Source: Elymus sibiricus
Taxonomy: Eukaryota; Streptophyta; Magnoliopsida; Poales; Poaceae
Reading direction: 5' to 3'
Assembly: GCA_039707655.1 (NCBI GenBank)
Contig: CM077666.1
Coordinates: 306,678,166 to 306,742,165 of the forward strand
DNA: 64,000 bases
Position numbers and translations under genes: made by a program. Positions 57,691-64,000 of the stretch are shown here, in pieces (within the stretch, counting starts at the first letter, position 1; every line of letters starts with the position of its first letter). Under the pieces are notes generated by a model. The model was not told the DNA's origin. It made no database searches and was given only the letters and a program-made list of their open reading frames with translations.

Positions 57691-58531
57691 ACAAGGCGCA
57701 CACATTAATAGCCAACGTAGGCATTTTGGAACAAATAGATGACACGTTAATATCGCAAACGGTTGTATTGTTTGAACCGTGGGCGTTCCACTAACCATTC
57801 ACGTGCGGCCACGCATCCCTCTTTTTATTGGAGAGTACTACCTCGATCCTGGTTTATTGGTCCTCTTTGTATTTTGTGCAAAAATTTGACCATACTAGGT
57901 GGCGTGCGTGCAGCTGTTTGATTAGACGGGTCGAGTGCGAGAAGTCCGCCGCGCAGGCTCGACGTGACGCGTGCGAGCAGTTCGCCATGCGGGCTCGACG
58001 GGACGCGTGCGAGCAGTCCGCCATGCAGGCTCAACGGGACCCGTGCAAGCTATCTGCCACGTAGGCTCACCGGGAAGCGAGCTCTTTGACCTCCACCCGC
58101 CGCCTTGCTCCCAACTTCTCCATTAATGGCGGCCGAGCAGGCTCACCGGGAAGCGAGCTCTTTGACCTCCAGCCACCGCCTCGCTCCCAACTTCTCCATT
58201 AATGGCGGCCGAGCCGCTGTGTAACATGCGGTTAATGCACCTGGACGGAAGGTGTTAGCTTGTGATCCCATGGCCCCGCTCAACGATAGCTAGCATTGTT
58301 TTGTTCATGCCTCGCTGAGAACGTGAATTTTAGCCTGTTTTTGACTCATATACATGTACCTATGAGGTTATGAACGAAATAATATGATGACAAATTGACA
58401 ACGGCAATGGATAATAATTGTCTTACATATCCCGAATAATTTTCAATTTAAAATGCCACAAGCGGCAACGCCCGAAAGAACAGGGGCAAGAGAACAAGAA
58501 AAAAAAAGAGGAAGAAGGAAGTCACTGCTCT
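57691..58531. repeat. Intergenic with 36-nt and 75-bp repeats
   Basis: At 57940-58060 a 36-nt unit (GCGTGCGAGCAGTCCGCCAT and AGGCTCGACGGGAC) repeats three to four times. At 58065-58139 and 58140-58213 a 75-bp unit with CTCCATTAATGGCGGCCGAG is duplicated. Both blocks recur at 63560-63775 in X0. Confidence 0.75.
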
Positions 58532-59134
58532 CTATTTCTCGATGGATTGCTTGGCGAGGAGTTCTTCCAGCTCCTTCTTCACATCCTCATGACTTTGCTT
58601 GACAGCAGCCACGGATTCCTCCACCTGCAGCTCGTGCTCGATGCGGACCTTCTTCAAGTCATCCCCAAGTTCATGGACGACGGTTGTCAGCGTCATCCGC
58701 GAGGCAACGCTCTTCTCATACAGCTCCCTCCAGCTGGCGGCCTCCTCCTTCTGCTTGTCGAGCTCCTCATGGAGCTTCGCAGTGTCACCCATGAGTTTCA
58801 CGATGAAGCCGGTCGCCTTATCAACCGAGGCATCGCTAATCTCGAGCAGCTTCTCCAAGCCGGTGAGCAGCTCCTGCTGGTTAATTAGGCCAGCGAGAAT
58901 GTCGTCATCGCTGGCTAAGGACTTTAGCCCCGCCAGCTCGTTGAGTTCGCTGACGCGGCGAGAGCGCTTGTGAGAGCCCTTGCCTGCCCGTGAGAGCTCG
59001 TTCGAGGGCCCCGCGGCGCGGCAGGACATCTCTACTGCGGCTGCCGCATTGCGGCGGGACCTCTCTAGTGCTTCTCCGGCCTTGGTCTTTGCTCCCTGAT
59101 TATATGTTGACCTAGAACTCCTCCTACCGTCCAT
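58532..59134 (-). CDS. Gene I: basic coiled-coil cargo protein, intact ORF
   Basis: A single uninterrupted ORF of 200 residues from ATG at 59134. The N-terminus is basic (MDGRRSSRSTYNQGAKTKAG), followed by a possible nuclear localisation signal GKGSHKRSRRV near residue 55. A long helical region follows, with LLTGLEKLLEISDASVDKAT and heptad-like LHEELDKQKEEAASWRELYE and LGDDLKKVRIEHELQVEESV. No named domain recognised. It lies in X2 between the ~505-bp array and gene J. It is one of the few cargo genes in the window without a break, so it may still be translatable. Expression is unknown. Confidence 0.6.
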   Translation of the reverse strand: MDGRRSSRSTYNQGAKTKAGEALERSRRNAAAAVEMSCRAAGPSNELSRAGKGSHKRSRRVSELNELAGLKSLASDDDILAGLINQQELLTGLEKLLEISDASVDKATGFIVKLMGDTAKLHEELDKQKEEAASWRELYEKSVASRMTLTTVVHELGDDLKKVRIEHELQVEESVAAVKQSHEDVKKELEELLAKQSIEK

Positions 59135-59807
59135 GGCAGACGCAAGGAACGGCTTAAGAGGAAAGACCTGTTTTTTTGGTGATGAGGAGACGAATGTGCA
59201 GTAATTTTCATGTGGGTACTAGTTTTTATAGCCCAGTGCTAAGTGGGAATACGTTTAGGTTTGATCGGTGTGAACAGATTTGCCTTTACTCATTGTGTGG
59301 TAGTTTGATCGGTGCGAACACGTTTAGGTTTGATCGGTGTGTCAGCGTGTCCGATGGATGGGCCGTCTCGCCTCCCACGCGTGCCAGACGGTTAACCAGA
59401 ACTGCTATACGCAGGTGGTTGCTCGCCGTTTAGGCAGCCGCGGCGCGCTATGCTCGCGTCTCTTCGCGCGCTCTGCTCGATGTTGAGGCAGCCGCGACGC
59501 GCTTTGCTCACGTCCCTCCGCGCGCGCTCTTTCAATGGTTGGGGCCAGCGCACGATCACGTTTTGGGCGCCATATGCATGCGGTTGCGTCCGCGTGCATC
59601 GCCACGATGCAGTTAATACGTGCGGCACGATGCAGTTACGAGCTGCAACAACTGCCATCCGCGCGCGCTGATACTCCAGGTCATTCAGCCTCCCCTTTTA
59701 TTCCCACGGCCATTATAACCTTAGTCTATTCAACCTTTCAATCGCACCCCACAACACAACAAGCGCACCCACGACGACACATAAAGAGGATATCCAGCGG
59801 CGCTCCA
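59135..59807 (+). promoter_or_regulatory. Intergenic between divergent genes I and J
   Basis: Divergent arrangement, so it may hold both promoters. A TTTAGGTTTGATCGGTG unit is repeated (59253 and 59329). A ~48-nt block encoding, on the minus strand, repeated ARRD(A/V)S.ARRGCLN.EQ lies at 59430-59530. CACCCACGACGACACATAAA precedes the J start. Confidence 0.4.
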
Positions 59808-60491
59808 ATGGAGTTCAGCAAGCATCGTGTGGACACCCACGTGAGGGGGAAGGACCTCTCGGTGGTCTACACCATCGACCCGGCCGTGGTGGAGGACTCC
59901 ATCAACACCATGGAGCAGTTGCTTGCTAAGGATGACAAGTACAAAGTGGTCGACTTCGACCTCCAGTACACCGGCGGTCGTCCCGGGGTTGATCAGGCGG
60001 TTGTCGTCGCCCAGTTGTGCGTGGGCCATCACGTCCTCATCTACCACTACTGCCTGGCCACAAGTGCTTGCGAGCGTTTCACCAGGTTTGTCAAGAGCCC
60101 CGACTACAAGTTCGCTATGGTGGACACCGTCAACGATGTAAAAGCGCTCAAGATTTCGGGCTTGGCCTGCCCGAAGCTTCTCGACATCCGTGGCCACTAT
60201 AGGGTCTGGGGCAGCACGAAGATGGACTCCCTGGTTGAACTCGCCGCCGCCATCATTGACCCCTACTACGCACACATGAAGGAAGGTTCCAGGAGAAATC
60301 CTGGATCCTAGCACGGTGCCTGGGTGTGGAGACTGGATGAACCTCGCCTCAAGTTTGCAGCCAAGAGCGTGTACACATGCTACGAGATGCACGGGCGGAT
60401 CGTCGACATGAGGGAGTGCCTCCTTCCTGTAGACGACGAGGGATCGACCCACCAGCAGAGCAACAGCGGCAAGCGTCACAAGAAGAAGTAG
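59808..60491 (+). pseudogene. Gene J: degenerate 3'-5' exonuclease-like (Werner/RNase D type) protein
   Basis: ATG at 59808 opens MEFSKHRVDTHVRGKDLSVV. The core reads KVVDFDLQYTGG, VVVAQLCVGHHVLIYHY, FVKSPDYKFAMVDTVNDVKA, then TKMDSLVELAAAIIDPYY: the fold and order of a DEDD exonuclease domain. The first catalytic motif, normally D-x-E, reads D-L-Q, so the acidic partner is lost. An Asp is kept in the VNDVKAL motif, and the last Y...D motif is not seen. An in-frame TAG at 60309-60311 is followed by 59 open codons (RLDEPRLKFAAKSVYTCYEM ... basic tail KRHKKK) to TAG at 60489-60491. Relatives are numerous in Triticeae. Likely catalytically inactive and truncated at 167 residues. Confidence 0.65.
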
Positions 60492-61369
60492 ATGATGATT
60501 AGATATGATCGTTTATCCTAGATTATTATGCATGTAGTTGTTTACTTTGGTGTGTGCAAATGTTATGTGTGTAGTCAGTTATGTAATTGGATGTCTAATT
60601 TGGTTATGCAATCATGTCCTTATAAGTATATATGTTGTTGTTCTATAGACAGAGAGCGTAGATGTTGTGCAGACTGCAGACTGAGCAAATCACATCGCAC
60701 ACGGATTAAACTAGCGAACCCGTTGATGATGATTTCATCAATCGCTGACAATTGTTTACCAGCAAGCGTTTGCCCACAACACATACAGGTTATTAGCAGG
60801 AATCGTCTGTGTTGTTATCGGTCTTCCCACACATTTCTGATTACTGACCTGTTTGCCGCGTATCTCACACATCTTGTTAAGTTGAACCGTTTCTGTTGTG
60901 TTGGGTAAGCGCAAACAGTTCATCCGAGCGAACTGCATGTTGTATATCGCACACACCTTGATCTGCCTGACCGTTTCTGTTGTGTTGGGTAATCAAAAAC
61001 AGTTCATCCGAGTGAACTGTATGCTATGTATCGCATACACCACGAACTGGCAGCCCGTTTATGTTGTGTTGGGTAATCACAAACAGTTCATCCGAGTGAA
61101 CTGTATGACGCGTATCGCACACAGCATGAACTGGCTGACCATGTGTTGTTGTTCTAGCTTATCGCAAACAGTTCGTATGGATCAACTGTATGTCACATAT
61201 CACACACACGTCTCTAATCTGAATCATTTTTTATGTGTCCGACATCACAAACAGTTTGTCTTATTTGGGACGGTCTTTTTACGACACAATTTGCGATTCA
61301 TGCATCGCACACAGTTTGGTCGTGGGGTCTCTGATTCATGTGTCGCGTTAGCGGTCGCCTGCAGTAGTG
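60492..61369. repeat. X2 right subterminal array, 83-bp period
   Basis: From 60645 it matches X1 36455-37084. CAAACAGTTCATCCGAG(T/C)GAAC units start near 60911, 60994 and 61078, with a related unit near 61164. It ends GTCGCCTGCAGTAGTG. 60492-60644 is the 3' flank of gene J. Confidence 0.8.
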
Positions 61370-62035
61370 CGACCATGGGCCTTTAGCAGGCTGAAATATA
61401 CCTCGAACCATTATTGGCCCAGTTACATGACGGGCCGTTACCAGGCCGAAACATATCTCGGGCCTTGGTTGGCCCAATCATACCATGGGCCTTTAGTAGG
61501 CCGAAAGCTTAGTAGAGGACCAACGGGCCGAATTGTACGACAGGCCTTTAACAGGCCCAAAGTCAGGTTGGGCTGGAATTTTGCCACCGAGATCACGGGC
61601 CATTAAGGGGCCGAATGTCACGTCGGACCATATATGGCCCATGTGCAGCACAGGCCATTAACAGGCTGAAAGGCACACCGGGCTGAAATGGGCCCATTTC
61701 TACATCGGGCCTTTAACAGGCTGAAAACTCACTGGGCCGTAAAGGGGCCCAATGACTGAGCAAACAATTAACGGGCCCGATCTGGTGGTGGGCCGCAAAT
61801 GGGCCATGTTTAAGCAGGCCGCTAGTTGGCCGGCCCAATAGTACCTGAGTAAATCTTATGGGCCTTTGACTGGGCCGGCCTTTTAAACCTAAATGGGCCA
61901 CTGTTGGGCCGTGCCACGCGTAACATTTCCATAGGCCCGTCTCGTCCATTGGATGAATGACATCTGTCACATCACCGAGCTGACACGTGGTTCCTTCGGC
62001 CAATGAGAATTTTACACGTGGAAAATCCCCATTGG
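61370..62035. repeat. Y right subterminal array, part 2 (GGGCC repeats)
   Basis: More than fifteen units built on GGGCCTTTAACAGGC(C/T) and TTGGCCCA, in mixed spacing of roughly 35-55 bp, up to about 61930. The final ~300 bp (62036-62339) carry TCATGGAAGTG / GTCATGGAACAC and CGTATCATCAGGGAAGTG before the terminus. Confidence 0.8.
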
Positions 62036-62342
62036 TCAGGGCTGTTAACGGGTTATCGGATCCAAAACCGGACCCGATAGCTTAACGGCGACCCGTTACG
62101 GTGGAAGCCACGTGTCGGTCAGCCTTGACGAAAACACTTCCATGACACGACATTTATCGTCATGGAAGTGGACACTTGCGTGATGATAATTTCAGTATTG
62201 TCATGGAACACTTATACGACAGCACAGGTATGACTATCTTGATTCTGTCATAAAATCATCACGGATGTACATGCATGACAGAAAACGTGACCTACTAAGA
62301 CAAAGACGTATCATCAGGGAAGTGTTTTTTTTTGTAGTGAAT

Positions 62343-63420
62343 GGCACCAACATGCTGTGGTAAAAAATTTGTCCCATTTGGGGCAGGTTTTGGTATAAGC
62401 TTCTTACAAACCAGAGCTTCTCACAAGAAGCCTCATGGTTCCGGTAGGGAACATGTGTCACCTTTGTGGACGAAATGACAATCGTTGCCTATTCTCGCCT
62501 TGATTTTTTTTCTAGATGCAACATAGACAAATAGGAGTGTCCTGTTAAAATTTTGAATTATTCGGGGTTCGTTTGGACATTTTTATACATTAACTGAGTT
62601 TTCTAGACATTTTATGTGCATAATTCAAATTTGAACTACAGGCACATGCTCCGGTGCACCAAAATGGGTTGAAAAATCATATATGTGTCCTTGAGTGCAT
62701 GCTTAGGTCCCATCCAAGAAATGGGAATGAATTTCAAACACCTCGGCATCGTTGCTCGGCCGCAAACATTGAGATACTTGGTTTTCAAATTCTAGTAAAT
62801 CCAAAACTCGTCTGAAGTTCATGAAACTTGGCATGCTATCATGGAATGGCACCAACATGCTGTGGTAAATTTTTTGTCCCATTTGGGGCAGGTTTTGGTA
62901 TAAGCTTCTGACAAACCAGAGCTTCTCACAAGAAGCCTCGTGGTTCCGGTAGGGAACGTGCGTCACCTTAATTTGTGGACGAAACGACATTCGTTGCCTC
63001 TTCTCACCTTGATTTTTTCTAGATGCAACATGGACCAATAGGAGTGTCATGTTAAAATTTGGAATTATTCGGGGTTCGTTTGGACATTTTTATACATTAA
63101 CTGAGTTTTCTAGGCATTTTATGTGCATAATTCAAATTTGAACTACATGCACATGCTCCGGTGCACCAAAATGGGTTGAAAAATCATATATGTGTCCTTG
63201 GGTGCATGTTTAGGTCCCATGCAAGAAATAGGAATGAATTTCAAACACCCAGGCTTCGTGGCTCGGCCGCAAACATTGAGAAACTTGGTTTTTAAATTCC
63301 TGTAAATCCAAAACTCCTCTGAAATTCATGAGACTTGGCATGGTGTCATGAAATGGCACCACCATGTTGTGGTAAAAAAGTTGTCCAATATGAGAGAAGG
63401 CGCACACATTAACATCCACA
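62343..63420. repeat. X0 ~505-bp tandem array, right part
   Basis: Resumes exactly where the left part stops (GGCACCAACATGCTGTGG). GAGTTTTCTAG blocks near 62598 and 63101. The last unit changes to CACACATTAACATCCACAGC, as it does at the end of the X2 array (57700-57720). Confidence 0.85.
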
Positions 63421-63852
63421 GCCAACATAGCCATTTTGGAACAAATAGCTGTCATGTTATCATCACAAACGGTTGTGCAGTATTATTTAAATCATGGGTG
63501 TTCTACTGACCATTTACGTGCCGCCATGCATCCCACTTTCATTGGCAAGGAGGTGCCGTGCGGGCAGCTGTTTGAGTAGATGGGAGGCGTGCGAGCGAAG
63601 TCCGTGGCGCGGGCTGACCGGGAGGCGTGCGACCAGTCCTCTGCTACACAGGCTCACCGGGAGGCGTGTGAGAAGTATGCTGCGCAGGCTCACCGAGAAG
63701 CGAGCCCTTTGACCTCCATCGCCGCCCGCCTCGCTCTCAACTTCTCCATTAATGGCGCCCAAGCTGCTGTTTAATAGGCGGCCTTACTGATCTCTCTTCG
63801 CCTCCCATTCCCCTCTTGCCCGAATCCTATCTTCCAGAGCTCCACCTACGCC
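63421..63852 (+). promoter_or_regulatory. Upstream region of gene L with 36-nt repeats
   Basis: 36-nt units with GGAGGCGTGCGA and AGGCTCACCG at about 63580-63700 and a CTTCTCCATTAATGGCG block at 63740, colinear with 57950-58213 of X2. A pyrimidine-rich CTCTCTTCGCCTCCCATTCC leader precedes the ATG. Confidence 0.45.
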
Positions 63853-64000
63853 ATGACGCACAAGGATAATCTGCCACTAGTCTTCCGGTTTGGTGACGTC
63901 GACTCCGAGCCGAAGGAGATAGAAAATAAGGAGGAATGGGACCTCAGGGACATGCCCTGAACGAGCTGGCCGCGGCAGATGCTGCCCCCGCGCCCGTCCC
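63853..64000 (+). pseudogene. Gene L: cargo gene start of X0, right end off-window
   Basis: ATG at 63853 opens MTHKDNLPLVFRFGDVDSEP followed by an acidic stretch (KEIENKEEWDLRDMP) and an in-frame TGA at 63958-63960. The same frame stays open (TSWPRQMLPPRPS) to the edge. Its placement after the array matches plus-strand H1 in X1, but the peptide is not recognisably similar. Too little is visible to judge the family. The TGA could be a true stop of a 35-residue frame, so this is a weak call. Confidence 0.3.

Larger units (their letters stand above)
45368..61369. mobile_element. X-family CACTA element X2 (16.0 kb with a nested CACTA)
   Basis: The left end CACTGGTACAGCGAGCTGC and reverse-complemented right end CACTACTGCAGGCGACCGC form an imperfect inverted repeat (CACT..T.CAG.CGA). 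The 3-bp flanks are CAA and CGA, one mismatch. Left 95 bp and right 0.7 kb match X1. Cargo: gene E, gene G2, a ~505-bp array with a small CACTA inside, gene I and gene J. It sits inside Y's GGGCC array. No transposase seen. Confidence 0.8.
1942..62339. mobile_element. CACTA element Y, ~60.4 kb including nested insertions
   Basis: The left end reads CACTACAAAAAAAGACAC and the right end, reverse-complemented, reads CACTACAAAAAAAAACACTT, an imperfect terminal inverted repeat. Flanking AAT at 1939-1941 and 62340-62342 is the 3-bp duplication typical of CACTA elements. Joining 1941 to 62343 recreates an uninterrupted tandem-repeat unit matching the intact unit at 1411-1500. Short ATGACA/TCATGGAAGTG-type motifs are enriched near both ends. 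It contains genes B, A, D, K2 and K, and the nested elements X1 and X2 with their own inserts. No TNP2 transposase is seen. Confidence 0.85.
1..64000. mobile_element. Outer X-family CACTA element X0 (ends outside window)
   Basis: Inferred from content rather than ends. The two flanks of element Y (1-1941 and 62340-64000) together reproduce the arrangement seen in X1 and X2: a minus-strand cargo gene, a ~505-bp tandem array, Cys/Arg/Ala-coding 36-nt repeats, then a plus-strand cargo gene. The array on both sides of Y is in register. Termini, target duplication and transposase are not in the window. Confidence 0.5.

Noticed and set aside
59730..60479. Minus-strand ORF of 249 aa
   Set aside because: Antisense of gene J, whose plus-strand product has a recognisable domain.

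Overview
The window looks like intergenic DNA of a large-genome grass, most likely a Triticeae species (wheat, Aegilops, barley or rye). It contains no bacterial operons, rRNA or tRNA. It is a stack of nested DNA transposons and LTR retrotransposons whose cargo genes are split by GT-AG introns, with Stowaway MITEs among them. No gene in it looks like an ordinary single-copy host gene.

Layout, from outside in. (1) The whole window appears to lie inside one CACTA-type element (here X0) whose ends are off-window. It shows a left-edge Ala-rich gene on the minus strand (1-343), a tandem array with a period of about 505 bp, and a plus-strand gene starting at 63853. (2) A second CACTA element, Y, occupies 1942-62339. 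It starts CACTACAAAAAAA, ends TTTTTTTGTAGTG, and is flanked by the 3-bp duplication AAT. Deleting it restores the X0 tandem repeat in perfect register. (3) Y carries two X-family elements, X1 (21400-37084, duplication TCA) and X2 (45368-61369, flanks CAA/CGA). The order is therefore X inside Y inside X. (4) Younger insertions are an LTR retrotransposon in a Y gene (9195-14704, duplication GTCGG), a solo LTR (17804-18679, GGTGG), an LTR retrotransposon in an X1 gene (24371-31817, GGGCT), and a small CACTA element in the X2 array (53825-57235, CAT).

Genes. Y carries two minus-strand B3-domain genes (A, B), a coiled-coil pseudogene (D), and a plus-strand six-exon gene resembling the accessory ORF2 (TNPA-like) proteins of En/Spm elements (K), plus the 3' end of a related copy preceded by a tandem array of 30-nt microexon-like units. 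X1 and X2 share ends and an overall chassis but differ in cargo. Just inside the left end X1 has a GRF zinc-finger gene (C) and X2 has a four-exon B3 gene (E), both on the minus strand. The ~505-bp arrays are flanked by coiled-coil or hydrophilic genes, including a homologous pair G1/G2 that lies on opposite sides of the array in the two elements. X2 also carries a degenerate Werner/RNase D-type 3'-5' exonuclease-like gene (J). Most cargo genes have one to a few in-frame stops, mostly TAG. Possibly intact ones are gene I and gene M1, the latter only split by a retrotransposon. No TNP2-type CACTA transposase and no gag-pol was recognised, so all these elements look non-autonomous as seen here. 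Exon boundaries were inferred by eye from splice-site and phase agreement.
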